64,000 nt of DNA, taken from NCBI RefSeq assembly GCF_901709675.1, contig NC_051104.1:1055001-1119000 (forward strand), in the 5' to 3' direction. The DNA is from Syngnathus acus (lineage: Eukaryota > Chordata > Actinopteri > Syngnathiformes > Syngnathidae). Below, in pieces: positions 40,647 to 53,700 of the stretch. Numbering within the stretch: position 1 is the first letter of the stretch; each line of letters begins with the position of its first letter. The position numbers and the translations under genes were made by a program. The notes under the pieces were generated by a model. It had not been told where the DNA came from, made no database searches, and saw only the letters and a program-made list of their open reading frames with translations.

Positions 40647-40820
40647 ATTTAACTGGTTCTTTTATCACAAACAAGATATTTAGGTTGAATTACCTGACAT
40701 GTTTCGCCTTGTACTTCCGCCTTCATCAGAGTGACTCTGACTGAAGGCGGAAGTACAAGCTGAAACATGTCAGGTAATTCAACCTAAATGTCTTGTTTGT
40801 GATAAAAGAACCAGTTAAAT
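40647..40820. repeat. Near-perfect 174-bp palindrome
   Basis: The left arm (40647-40732) and right arm (40734-40820) are inverted copies with a few mismatches and a one-base indel near the centre (TCAGAGT-G-ACTCTGA). There is essentially no spacer. A short direct repeat of TTTGGGTCAAATA lies outside both arms (near 40599 and 40822). It encodes nothing; it is a fold-back element or an inverted duplication. Confidence 0.93.
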
Positions 40821-42197
40821 ATTTGGGTCAAATAATTCAGGAAAGACACACGGCAGCACAGACACACAGGAGTGCAACCTGGATCTGTTGTACTTTGAAA
40901 TTGCCAATCTGTTTGGTTTCCTATTCTTGATAAGTAGTGGTAAATTTATTTTGCTTAGTAGGCTGTTTGTTTTTAAATGCTTAGCATATCTTGACCTAAT
41001 CTGGATTACTTTTAGCATGTTATAAAATTCATTTGCCATTGTGGTTCTGTGATATGTGACCATTTATTTCCATGATAAAAAAAGAAAAGCAGCTTTGACT
41101 AGTGAAAGTGACAAAAATTGCTTTAATGAAGGCAAAGGCGTGGAGTCGGTGCGCCAGGCGGCCCATGAATGCTAGCTTTGCACCGAGGCATTGTTCTCAA
41201 TCACTGTGATGAGCGTGAGCCCGCTGAGAGATTTGACAGCTCAGAGACCAAGACCACGTCCTCCCTTTCTTCAGCACTGGCAAAAAAAAAGCAAGCAAGT
41301 TTCCTTGCTTGTTTTTCTGAGTTTGTTAGCTAGCAGGCTCCTGGTTTGCACGTTGCGTGCGTTTAAAATGGCTGTTGTTTACATTTGAAAAAGAACAAAA
41401 ACGGGAGCAGACGCTAATGCGGCTAATGAGCTTTTAATTGGCCATTTTGAGCCATCACCTTCTCCAGACTGACAATTACGCTAACGACGTCTGATGAGGT
41501 TACTTGGCGCTAACTATATTAAAATAAGACGAAGAAGACATCAGCTCTAATGACTCCTGGTGTTAACTGCCTTATATGAGCAAAGTGGAAAGTAGTAGTA
41601 GTAGAAGGGAGGGAGGCCACGTTTAGCATGAATAACACGACGGTGTTAGGCCGATATCGTAGCCATCGTAAAGTTGAAGAGAGCAACAAGGGGACTAGAT
41701 GGGGGGAAGAATGCACACATTTAGCGCTTAAGTGGCTAACACGGTTACTGCCGCCGCCTTTGCTTCTTTTCTGTGTATTTTTGTATCGGCGCGGTGGCGT
41801 CGGAGGCGCCTATATGCGCCCCGCAAAAGGTAATCTCGCGGCCAGTTGAGCCATGACAAACAGGGACAGCTGGCCTAATTGAATCATTTGAGCTCAAGAC
41901 AGCTCAACTCGCGAGCGAGTCGCCAGCCGTGAAATCGTGTCTACGCTCGCACCGACAGCTTCCTTTTACGACGGCTCCGCACCGGCCTGTCTCGTTTTCT
42001 CTCTCTCGCGCGCGCCAACTCGACCCGGGCTTGATGTTAAATGCGCTCCACCTCCTTTTGTCATTAACATTCATGCATTATTGACAAAGAAATTAGGCAA
42101 AATGTTGACGGAAGTTAAGGAGCGACACTGGCTGATATAGTGTTGACTGTATTATAGAATATTGTGATGCATGGTGTTGGAGTATCATGATATCATA
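40821..42197. other. Intergenic region between palindrome and LINE copies
   Basis: No gene was recognised. From about 42130 the sequence becomes rich in TATCATGATA-like words, which continue after the first LINE (43130-43420), suggesting that the LINEs landed inside an older AT-rich repeat. Confidence 0.4.
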
Positions 42198-43127
42198 AAG
42201 ATTCAAGATTCAAGAGTTTTTATTCGCCATGTTTGAGCGTGCCAAACAAGGAATTTGACTTCGGTAAATCACAGCCTCTGTTCAACATTTAGGTGACTAA
42301 CAACACTCAGGACATGTGAAAAATGGCAATATTCTCAAACATCCCCTGATCTTAAACTCCCAAGAGGGCAAGGAAAAACTCAAAACTCCAGCTAGAGGAA
42401 ATGAGAAACCTTGAGAAGAGACCACAGATGGGAGGGTCCCTCTTCCAGGATGACCAGGCTGCAATGGATGCACAGGACACATAGTACAAACAGTGTAGAC
42501 AATTCAAAAAAGGTGTGGAGAGCAGGATGTTATTGCACAGTAATGACTCTGAGACTCTAAGAGTGGTGTGAGTTCATCAGAGCAACAGCCTGGGGGAAGA
42601 AGCTGTCTCTGTGTCTGCTGGTTTTGGCGTACAGAGCTCTATAACGCCGTCCGGAGGGGAGTAGTTCAAACAGACTGCAACCTGGGTGAGAAGGGTCTGT
42701 AGAGATGTTCCTTGCACGTTTCCTGGTCCTGGACAGGTACAAGTCTTGGATAGATGGGAGGTTGATTCGAATTATCTTTTCTGCAGTCCTGATTGTCCGT
42801 TGCAGTCTGTGCTTGTCTTGTTTGGAGGCCGATCCAAACCAGACAGTGATGGAGGTGCAGAGGACAGACTGGATGATGGCAGTGTAGAATGTCTTCAGCA
42901 GCTCTCGCGGCAGTTTGAACTTCTTGAGCTGTCTCAGGAAGTACAGCCTCTGCTGGGCCTTCTTCCGGACAGAGTCTATGTGGCCGGTCCATTTCAGGTC
43001 CAGAGAGATTGTGGTTCCCAGGAACTTGAAGGTGTCTGTGGAGAGAATAGTATTACTGCGGATAGTGAGGGGTAAAAGTGGTGAAGGGTCTCGCCTGAAG
43101 TCCACTGTCATCTCCACGGTCTTGAGC
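42198..43127 (-). mobile_element. 5'-truncated L2-like LINE (minus strand)
   Basis: On the minus strand an open frame encodes the C-terminal part of a non-LTR reverse transcriptase, from TVDFRR through FKFLGTTI, KKAQQRLYFLRQLKKF and LLPSGRRYRALYAKTSRH to a stop. It is followed by a 3' UTR with ATTCCTTGTTTGGCACG and AATAAA-like sequence ending in TTGAATC repeats. The catalytic YxDD region is missing because the copy is 5'-truncated, the usual outcome of target-primed reverse transcription. L2 clade is my best call; related clades such as Rex1 are not excluded. Confidence 0.8.
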
Positions 43128-43428
43128 GGATATCGTGATGTATGTATGTAACTTGTTTTGTCAACTACCACCACCCCTAAAAATTCTTGGTTGTATAAAC
43201 ATTTCGAATGTACCATGATATTGTGCATGGGTATCATGATACATTGCACAACATGTGATGTATCGCGATGATATCAAAGGGATGTTTTCGTGTCTCGTAG
43301 TTGGACAATATCAGCGATGTTATAAAGTATCATAATGCGGGTTTCATAGTTTTAGGAAAACTGGGTGTTGTGGTGATTTCGACTTTGTAACGTATCATAA
43401 TGGTATCATACTTATCAATATCTCTGCC

Positions 43429-45050
43429 GATAGCGTGAGGAGGACGCTTGCCGCTATCAACTCCCGTAAGGCGGCGGGCCCTGACAACATCCCAGGTCGA
43501 GCGCTGAAGGACTGCGCTGGGGAGCTGATGGGTGTCTTCACGGACATCTTTAACATTTCCCTGCAGCAGGCCATCGTCCCATCATGTTTCAAGGCTGCCA
43601 CCATCGTACCTGTGCCGAAGAAACCTGCTCCGTCCTGCTTCAATGACTACCGCCCCGTGGCACTGAAGTGCTTTGAGTGGCTTGTCATGGAGCACATCAG
43701 ATCCATTCTCCCCCCCACCATAGACCCCTTCCAGTTTGCGTACCGAGCCAAACGGTCCTCTGAGGATGCCATCTGCTCTGCCCTCCATTCAGCCCTCACC
43801 CACCTGGAGAGAAGGGACTCGTATGTGAGATTGCTGTTTGTGGACTTCAGTTCTTCATTCTACACCATTGTACCACAGCGACTCATCTGCAAACTCAACA
43901 AGCTGGGCCTCAGTACCTACCTCTGCAACTGGCTACTGGACTTCCTCTGTCACATGCCTCAGGTGGTACGTGTTGGCGACAAAATCTCCGCCAGCATCAC
44001 GCTGAGAACGGGGGCCCCCCCAAGGCTGCGTGCTCAGTCCGCTGCTCTTCACCCTGCTGACGCATGACTGCACTGTAACTTACAGTAGCAACCGCGTGCT
44101 GAAATATGCCGACGACACGGTGGGTCTCATCACCGGGGGCGACGAGACTCAATACAGGTCGGAGGTCGACCTTCTGGCCACGTGGTGCAGGGACAACAAC
44201 CTCCTGCTGAACGTCAACAAGACCAAGGAGATTGTTGTTGACTTCCGGAAGGGTCACACCCAATACCTGCCACTGACCATCGACGGTGCTGTGGTGGGGA
44301 GAGTGAGCAGCACCAGATTCCTGGGGGTGCACATCAGTGAGGACCTCTCCTGGTCCACCAACACCGCATCACTGGCGAAGAAAGCTCAGCGCCGCCTGTA
44401 CTTCCTGCGAAAACTCAGGCGAGCAAGTGCTCCTCCGGCCGTCATGACTACATTCTACCGTAGCACCATTGAGAGCATCCTCTCCAGTTGTATCGCTGTT
44501 TGGGGTGGTAGCTGCACTGAATACAACATGAAGGCCCTGCAGCGCATAGTGAACACGGCTGGTAAGATTATTGGTGCTTCACTCCCCTCCCTGAAGGACA
44601 TTTACACCTCCCATCTCACCCGCAAGGCGACCACGATTGTGAGTGATGTGAGTCCCCCGCTCACTCTTTGTTTGATCTTCTGCCCTCTGGGAAGAGGTAC
44701 AAGAGCCTGCGCTCCCGCACCACCAGACTCACCAACAGCTTCATACTCCAGGCTGTTAGGATCCTGAACTCTCTCCCCCCTTCTGCGTAGCGTCCTGTAC
44801 TTTTGCGCTATATTCTGACTGTCTGCTGTATGCACGCTCCATTTTTGCTCCTCTTATTTGTTACGTTATTTGTTTGTTTATTCATCACTCTTATTTATTC
44901 ATTGTTTGTGCCTTCTTGTTTTTACTTTTTGTGTTGTTTACTTGTGTGTATATTGTGTACTATGTCTTGTCACCGTGGGATAGTGGGAACGTAATTTTGA
45001 TCTCTTTGTGTGTCTTGACGTGAAGAAATTGACAATAAAGCAGACTTTGA
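43429..45050 (+). mobile_element. 5'-truncated, frameshifted L2-like LINE (plus strand)
   Basis: Encodes reverse-transcriptase palm motifs: GPDNIPGR, NDYRPVAL, FAYRA, LLFVDFSS (motif A) and YADD (motif C, 44105-44116), followed by RFLGVHIS and KAQRRLYFLRKLRR. A one-base expansion in a C run near 44015 breaks the frame before motif C, and a second shift occurs near 44660-44680, so it is a dead copy. The 3' end (GAAATTGACAATAAAGC, about 45020-45050) is of the L2/Maui type seen in fish. It lies only 300 bp from the minus-strand LINE, facing away from it. Confidence 0.82.
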
Positions 45051-46434
45051 ATATTCTAGATTATTTTGCGACGATCAGATATAGGGGATTCGTCGAGAGA
45101 ATTTGCTGATATCAGCGACCCATTTATGTTTCGTTGATGACTTTTGCTGCCCGCTCCCTCCCTCCCTGCCTTGCTGTGCGCAGTCGATGTGGACTGGCCC
45201 ACGTCCAGGCCTTCATTGGAAAGTAATGCTCTTCACTGAACTGAGTTATGAGCATCTGTTTGTCACACACCGACGCCCTATCCCGCCTCTCCCAATCAAA
45301 GCGTACGGAGGGGGGAAGGGGGGGCGATGGTGTGTGCAAACATCTGCCATTAGCCATTGATAATCCTCCACAAAAATCAACTTCATACAGGTGGCGGGCA
45401 CCAAGGCCTGTGATCTCGTTTCTTTGATTGTGTTATTTTGATCAAATGAGAGAAATCAAGGACATGTTCCCTGCGCTTGTAGCCACATTTCAAAGGTTGG
45501 CATTGATGAAAAACCTTTTTCAAGTTTTCAACTTTTTTCAACCTACCCCCCAAAAAAAATTGTCCTAGCTGCCTGCCTCACTTTAAGTGATTCTAAAAAG
45601 CCAACTAATGCAAAGTGAGGCACTTGGCATCGAAGAAGCGCTACTCGTCTCGTGGAGAAGGAACAGTTGTTTGTGCGAGAGGCGGGTGGGCGCCCGGACC
45701 CCCCGAGTGCTGCTCAAACACTAGCCCCATGTGCGCGTGTGTGTTTGCGCGTGTGTGCGCTCGCCTATCTGGCATCCGCTTGGCGGCGGCAGAAGGCCCA
45801 TAAAGCCGCCCTGTGTTAATTCTGCCGTAATTATCACGGGTGCCACATGTTCGGCAGGATGTCCGACCGCTGCAGAGCCACTCGGCGAGTTTGCGGGGCA
45901 AAATCCTCGTCGAGCCCGGGTGACAGTTGGCGACGGTGATTATGAGGAGGGGGCGAGGGGGGGGGTGCGCTTTTGATTCTGGAGCCTTGCCCCACACATC
46001 TCATTTTCTCTGGTGGTCCTTTGTAATGATGTTTGGTGGCGCGCATGCTGCTGAATACGGCAACAATTCCCATGCTGGCCTTCTCTCTCGATGACATCAT
46101 AAATATACAAAATGGTCGCTGTAAGCATATCATTCAATTCAAATGTAGCGCACATGAAATTAGATGGAAATGAATAATAAAAATAACAGTTTATCAGGAT
46201 TAAATGCTCACGTATTGAACTTCAAAGTTAAATACAACTGAATGTATCAAGGAAATGATTCCTTCCTCGACCACTAGAGGGCCAAAATTGAGGGATTACT
46301 TATTTATTATTTCAATTCATTTGATTTATTATTTCAAATGAATAGAAATGAGGGATGTTATCTCCAAGAAAATCTATTAAGAGTTAAAAAAATAATTTCT
46401 GGGAAATATTCTTTATTTCGATTTAGTTAATATA
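45051..46434. other. Intergenic region
   Basis: No gene was recognised. It contains G- and C-runs and CpG-rich sequence at about 45640-45980 without coding evidence. Confidence 0.4.
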
Positions 46435-47779
46435 CCGTTTTTTTCCATGTATAATGCGCAAAATTTAACTAATTTATTGTCCTAAAATCCGGGGTGCGCA
46501 TTATACATGGGTACAATTTAAAAAAAATTTTTTTTTTTTTTTTTTGAAGAAAATCATGGTACAACAATTTTTGAAGAAAATCTTGTCACGGATGGAGTGT
46601 GGAAAGGAAGAGGGCGACCAAGTGCAGCTTGAACCAGGGCTCATTGGAGGAACTCAAAACACAGACTTGGTAAACTAACATAACTCTCTAACAAAACCAA
46701 CAACAGGACTGACCGACAAAGACGTGGAACAAAAAGACAGGGGGACATTACCAAAGACAGGAACAGAAACCTGTGTTATTGTCAAATATTGTTTGTTTTT
46801 TAATCTCCATCGCGGACTGGACGTCATACGGAGGCAGTATCACTGCGCATGCGCACTATGGATCCGATGCGAATAGTCCTCTTCTCTTCTTGACTGACAA
46901 TGAATGTGATAGTTTAATACATACAATCAGCAAATAACAAAATACGTATTACAGGTAATATTTTATTTCACAACACTTTGCCTTGTTCCTTTCGTCTCTG
47001 CTGTTCACTTCAAACACGCTCCATACGAACGCAATGCTCTCGTATCAGACGCTTGCTCGATCACCTGCTCGTTTGCTGTCACAATGTACCCTACACAAAT
47101 CCCAAACATTTGTTGCGGCTCCGAGTCACGACGAGGGGCAAGTTTTGGTTTCCAAGGGTGTTTTTATTCCTCTTCAACTTCTCTCCCATACAGAGCCGCC
47201 TTTTTCACATGTCCGCACGTCACTTTCCTCTCTTTTCATTTTAACCTAACTGATCGCGGTGGTGCCTTTATGGGCAGTCGGAGAAATCAACGCCAACAAA
47301 AAAAATACATCCAGCCTTGTTAAGATCATACCAAAGACTATAAAAATGGGACCCATTGCCTCCCTGCTTGGCACTCAGCATTAAGGGTTGGAATTGGGGG
47401 GTTAGATCACCAAATGATTCCCGAGCGCGGCGCCGCTGCTGCTCACTGCTCCCCTCTCCCCGAGGGGATGGATCAAAATCACACGGGGATGGGTCAAATG
47501 CAGAGGACAAATTTCACCACACCCAGATGCGTGTGTGACGATCATTGGGACTTAAAAAACAAACAAAAAAAAAAAGTCAAAATTTGGGTGCGTATTATAC
47601 ATGGGTACAGGCTTTTGTCCAGCATTGACATGCCATTTTTAGGGTGCGTATTATACATGGGGGCGCATTATACATGGAAGAAAACGGTATACATGGGTAC
47701 AGGCTTTTTTCCAGCATTGGCATGCCATTTTTAGGGTGCGTATTATACATGGGGGCGCATTATACATGGAAAAAAACGG
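46435..47779. mobile_element. Second TIR DNA element (TA flanks)
   Basis: The left end CCGTTTTTTTCCATGTATAA is matched as exact reverse complement by the right end, over about 25 bp. TA lies on both outer sides (46433-46434, 47780-47781). TGCGCATTATACATGG words recur in both subterminal regions. The right end is tandemly duplicated with a 92-bp period (47600 and 47692 copies), so an internal copy of the terminus remains. No transposase frame is present. The first bases resemble the armc1 intron element (CCGTATTTTCC versus CCGTTTTTTTCC). Confidence 0.82.
47387..47560. mobile_element. SINE-like segment inside the second TIR element
   Basis: The stretch with CACCAAATGATTCCCGAGCG, GCCGCTGCTGCTCACTGCTC, GGGGATGGGTCAAATGCAGA and the tail TGACGATCATTGGGACTT resembles a fish SINE 3' portion with a LINE-like tail, recognised from memory only. 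No A/B-box head was found, so it may be partial. Boundaries are approximate. Confidence 0.45.
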
Positions 47780-47781
47780 TA

Positions 47782-50700
47782 CTTATAATATTTGAATGTA
47801 TTTCAATCCACATTTCATTTTTGGGTGTAATGTTTCCACAAATTGTCCCACTTGATAAGCCTTTGCATAAGTAATGTTGCTTCATGAGGCCAAATGATGA
47901 TGCATCAACGTGAACAAGCCCCATCACATGAAAGCAGTAATGAGCATCTTGCTGATATTTATATGGAACATTAGCATAATCATCAGCGTGCCTTGCAGTC
48001 AGACTCGATAAGTGGTCCTCTCCGTCTGCTCCCTCGGGAGTTGGCGACTGAGAGCCACGAGCGGCCCCCTCTCGACGCGGCCCTCGCGTGCTTTGGCAGG
48101 ACGGCGGCGTTTTCTCGCAGTCGACGTGGACACCTTTTGTATCCCCCCCTCCTCCCCCCTCCATCTTGACTTTTCTCCCGGCTTTTGCATCGTCCATCTG
48201 TCGATCTTCGTCGTATGTGCTCCACGCGACCACATTTCTTGCATACTGCTAGCATAGACACTGGCCTATATTTTCTTGTTTATTTTTTAAAAAGTGGCCC
48301 AGATATTTTGCTCATTCACCTGTCCAGACACCCACTGTGGGTAACTGTATTTTTCAAAACTGATATTTGCTCCCCCTCCCACCCAGAAAATTGTACAACC
48401 GCCCGCCTGTCTGTCATGTTAGCAAACATCTCCGGCCGCCTAATTCGATTCGTTAAGGACGTGCGACGGGTTGGCCGACGGATAAATCTGATGGAAATTA
48501 AGGCGCAATTAAACATTTCATCTGGGCTAATTGCTGGCGGCGGATTTGGCGCCATGCGACGATCAGCAAGCAAAACACTTTTTAATGGGCCGCAGCTGTC
48601 TCACGGGTTTGGCAATATTTACGCCACAATTTACGCAGAGAGACCGTGCGACGACTTTAGAGATGAAAGCGCGATTATGAGTGTAATGGCGTCATTCTCC
48701 GAGTGGCGTCTAAAGGTGGACGCAGACTCGCAGTAATCATCCCCTGTCGTCCCTGCCAAGGAAGAGGCTTGGCAAACCGGGCCCAAATGTGGAAACAGCT
48801 TGGGAACAGATTGATGCAGAGGGATGAAAAAGGCTGAGAGTCTGCGTATGTGCTTTCCGTGCCCAAGCCAAAGCAAACATAAAGAACGCCCCCCCCTCCC
48901 CTCCTACAAATAACTACGCTCCCGCGGTGTCAAGTACTAGTTTGGCCAAACTTGCGAGGAATCCATTGTTGCTATGGTTTTCATCACCTTGAGATAAGTG
49001 TTTAAGATTATTGTCACAAATACTTTTTAATGACCTTGTGGGATGTTCTTCCACTCTGTCCATGTTTTTGTCTTGTAAAGCAATCCCAGTGTGAAGATGA
49101 AAGTGTGTTGGTAGGACCATGTTGGCGTGCTGCAGGCTGCGTTGGCCTGCTGAGCTTTTAATGTAAATGCCGCATGTTTGGCTGTGACTTCGTCATTCTT
49201 GGAACAGGCCGGCGCTACCCCACCGATGTACGCTCGGACCCGCTTTCAGGTGATGCCCAATATTAGCTCACCCCCAAGGCCCCAATGACCTTCAGTGAAA
49301 GCCCCCTGTGGAGAATCTGGGACAATTACCTTTCCTGTGATGGCGTTCTAAATGCAACATCATTAGTGATTCATTTAGAACATGTCCCAAATGAAATAAT
49401 AAGCATCATAAAAAGCAACAAAAAAAAAAAAAAAGGCGAAGGAGCATGACAAATTAGCGCCGACATTGCGGCCCTCCTGGTCATGAGGGGCATATGTCAA
49501 GCACGGGGGCGACAGACTCCACAGATGATCTCTAAGACGTCAATTAGTTGGGAATGAATATTAAATCTAAGAGTAAACTAGAGTAAAAAATCCCTAACAA
49601 TTATGACGCTGATTGACAATAATCTTTGGAAAAATTATAAATTGACCATATTTGGACCGAGGTTTTCGCACACTCTGATTCCCCTGGTGTGGCGCCCTCT
49701 AGTGGCAAGGGAAAAATCCCCGAATTCAATTCAAGCACAAACTGTGCCTAATCTCAGGGTCGCTTACACTAATTGCAATGATTATAGAAGAATTTAAATT
49801 TCAAAAGTTAAAGCACCATTGTTCGATGTCAAATGTCAAATTATGAACAGGTGTTGTGGTGTGTATATGTGTGTACTTGTGTATGTGTGCAGATGCTTTA
49901 ACACAGCCATCACATGCCCTGACTCCATGTGTGTGTTTGCTTTTTTTTTTGACAAGTGTGTGTGTGAAGAAGAGTGTATTTGCAGAAGAACAGCACGGCT
50001 GCAGTGAGGAGTGTGTGTGGAGGGTGGTGGGGAGGGGAGGGGGGGATCCTGAGGGAGGCCTAATGGTTCCACTCCTTCCTGCACAGAGATAAAGACTCAT
50101 AATAAGCGTGTATGCTCACCATCTGGCCCCGCGCATGTGGCCCTTATGGAGGCGCAAGCAGCGCAATCTGTAAACGATCAGGAGCCACGGCGCTCCCCCC
50201 GGAGAGGCCACCATGCAATCAAGGTGACAGATGGCGGCGTCCTCATCGAGGAGATCAAAATCACCTTCAATAAACTCTGACCGGAATGGGCACGGGCCCC
50301 TTCCAAAAAAAGTCACTTTGTCAGTCAAATGTCGCCTCCGCCTTAGCCACATTTTTTTTTTCTTCCTCCGTTGACCAAAACGTGAAAATGCTTCAGTTGG
50401 CATGACGTGGGCGAGGGGCCTGCCAAGACAAGCCACTCTGCCGGGGGTGGGTGGGGGACAACATGATGATACTAATGGGAGTGGGTGGTGGTCTGGCGAA
50501 AGGACATTGGATTTTTGGAGTCTTGTCAGGTCTCAGTGCAGTGAGCACAGGTGTCCAACTCGAGGCCCAGGGGCCAGATCTGGCCCACCCCATTGTTTAA
50601 TGCGGCCCATAATGTCGTTTTGAATGCAATGGACTACGAGCACGCCCGCAGTTTGTCGGATGACTTTGCCGAGCATGTGACGGAGCAGCATGTTCGTCCT

Positions 50701-53700
50701 CCGCACCGTGCGCCTCTTCTTCCCTCGCCGCCATGTTTGTGTCCCGAGCGCCGAACGCTATTTCACACATCCCCTTCAACTGATGCGCAGCTTCTGTCAG
50801 CGACGCCAGGAAGAAGATGAAGAAGAAGAAGAGAAAAAAAAAACGCCCGCCCAAGCTTTTTTTTGCACCAGTGCAAAAGTTCAAAATGGAGCCGCCATCT
50901 GCTCAATATAACGCTAATCTGGGCAGGGAGGGATGCCGCCACCCTCGTTGGGCCAAGTGCAAAACCAACCCGGGGTATCGCCACGCTTCTTCCTCAAAGT
51001 GCTAAAAACATTAACCATCAAAATGGCTTTCTGTACTAACTCTTCCTGTTATCTTTTAGCTAACAAAAAACAATATCTAATATTCCAGCCAAAATACTAA
51101 AAAAAGTGGAACACCTGTTGTGTATTGAAAACAATGACGTAACTTTGCCTTAGGAATGCCTGCTAGCTTAATGCTAACACATGATGAATAAGTATGAATT
51201 ATATTAATTGATCTGTTTTCATCAATCCCAGGTTGTCGATTTGCACTGCCCCGTTCTGTCCACTAAAATTGACAGGAACGTACCCTCGGACTCGCGTTGC
51301 AGACGTCACGTGACCACACCCGAAAAGCAGGTGAGCTATGTTGTATCTCTAAAGCTGATGTTCTCAAAATGCAAACCTTAACGTTTAACGTCATAAGTTA
51401 TATAACATTCCCCTTTACAATTTTTGGTTTCTGAAACACAAACCAGACAGACAAAGGCCTCCCTCCATGAAATTGCTGAAAATATAGATTGTAAAAAGGG
51501 CATGTTGAACTTTTCTTTCTGCCTGCACTTCCTTCATAATAATAATTCTGCTCTGGTCACTTTTATTGTATTTTTTACCCTTTGCCCGCCCCTCAACTAC
51601 TCTTAAGCCCTCACTTAGTTAATTGCCACACTTATTTGATGAATTGGAGAAATTCCATTGTGCTCGACCACTGGTCTTTAATGACCGCTGCCTTTAATCT
51701 TTGAATATATATCTATTTTTTAAGAAGTACATGCTAAGCGGGTGCACTTAAACTGATAATTTGATCAATTACACTAATTACTTTCACAAGTTGACAACAA
51801 TAAAGCGGCTTTTAGTTTCCAGCAGTTTTACAGCGTCGTCTTACTTGACTCTGAGGCCTTAAATCTGTGACCTAACGTGACGGTACCCCCGCAAGGACGA
51901 CAGCGCTTCACTTAAGGTTAGAATAATACTACCTTAAAAAAAAAGGAGAAAAATAAAACCCCAAATTGGATTGCTTTTACTTTATTAGATTTGACTTGGC
52001 CACTGTGTTAATGCAAAGACAGTGGGGGTCACGATACGAGAGGTTCTTTTTGGATGACTGATTTGATATCTTCAAGACAATTTACTTTAGCATAGCTACT
52101 AGCTAGCTATAGCTATGCTAACGCTCTGTATAGCTCCTAATTCCTCCGTTGCTCCCCGATGACCTAACGTGTAGCGCTTTGAGTTTAAATCAAATGATTC
52201 ACTTTGCCATTGCTTTGTCAAGGCGGACGTTTTAATTCGAGCCTCACCTGATTGATGTCAGTAATTTACGATGATTAGAAATAAAGCATCATAGTTCGCT
52301 TTATCCCCCCCAACCCCACCCCGAAGACAAGGGGATGGTCTTGATTAGACGTAAAGTGTCTTATTTGTGTTTTTCCAACCGAGTTGAGTGTTGTGTGCAT
52401 GCGCTGGTGTCCACTCCATCCATGGCGTGGGCGCGTATGATTGACAGCAGGCCTGTCACGGGCGACAGGGCTTCTCGTCACGAGATGCGCGGGGACGGGC
52501 AGGCAGACGAAGGTCTGTCATGTCAGAGTTTACTGACACGCCTTATTGTCCGTCATGTGTTGGCAGATGACCGGTCAAGGAGTTGCTCAGATCACATCTG
52601 TGGGTATGTTAGTTGCTCTTCTTATGCGGGATCGCCGTATCAAAACCTCCGCGGTGAAAACGCTTGGGTTGGTTCCAGTTGTCCTGTGACCCTAAAAATA
52701 AAAATTCGCATATGGCTGTCATAGCTGCTCTGATGAACTGAGGCAGGTAAACGGGGGTTGGAGTGAGGATGGGACCCCCCCGGCCAACCCCAAGGTCCCT
52801 GTGAACAGAGGGCCTGGCCCCGGGGACTCTTGTCCCCTGTGAGCCCCCCCTCCCCCCACCTCCCCCCACCCCTGTGCAGTGTGGTCCCAAGCCAGACGAA
52901 TGTGCATAAGAAATGAGGCTATAGAGCGCTGAAGACCATGAACGCGCTGTTGTGTCATTAGCACGAATGCATTCATTTTAGTTTTGATGCTACAAGATGG
53001 TCGTGGTTCAATATTGTGTCATTTGTTGACTGGGTTTACTGATTTTTTTCGAGCAAATTGCTCTGTATTAAGAGTATCACTGAGATTGAATGTCTGAATG
53101 TGTTGCTGCGGCGTTTGTGTTCAAATATCAGTTACTTCAGGATTTAAATTCTTGATTGTTAGCATTAGCAACCAGACTTGATTTTTTTAGCTTAATTTTT
53201 GTTCTTTTTTCTGAAGTTGACAATTTTATGAATTGGCGCCCCTCTTCATCCTTTTTTTGCTACACTGTTAGCTAATGATAATGCAATGTTGGAGATAATA
53301 CAATGGAGAATAAATAGACTAAGTAAGACATTAGAAATCAGGGAATTGGTGACCAGCACGGGCCTGCAGGCAGTCTTGAGATGTGTAATGATTGCTAATT
53401 GCCTTGTTAGTATGACAACTAAGCTGCATGTTTTTTTTTTTTCCTCGACGTTTAAGGGCTAAATTAGCAGCAAACAAACAAGCGGAGGGGAACAAGTGAA
53501 TAAGGATGTTTTAACACGAGCATCTGTGGATACAGCTGCCGCCCGCTCTGACCATATTCCGCCTTTTTCTTTTCTCATTCTCGCTTTTCTTGTTGGGAAT
53601 TGTATCTAGTGGATATAAAAAGTCTACACACCCCTGTTAAAATGTGATGTAAAGGAGGAATCATTTCTAAATCTGTACATTTTTGTAGAATCAGAGAATG

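Noticed and set aside
48185-48736. 183-codon open frame
   Set aside because: No domain, signal or splice evidence; the segment is more plausibly a regulatory element.
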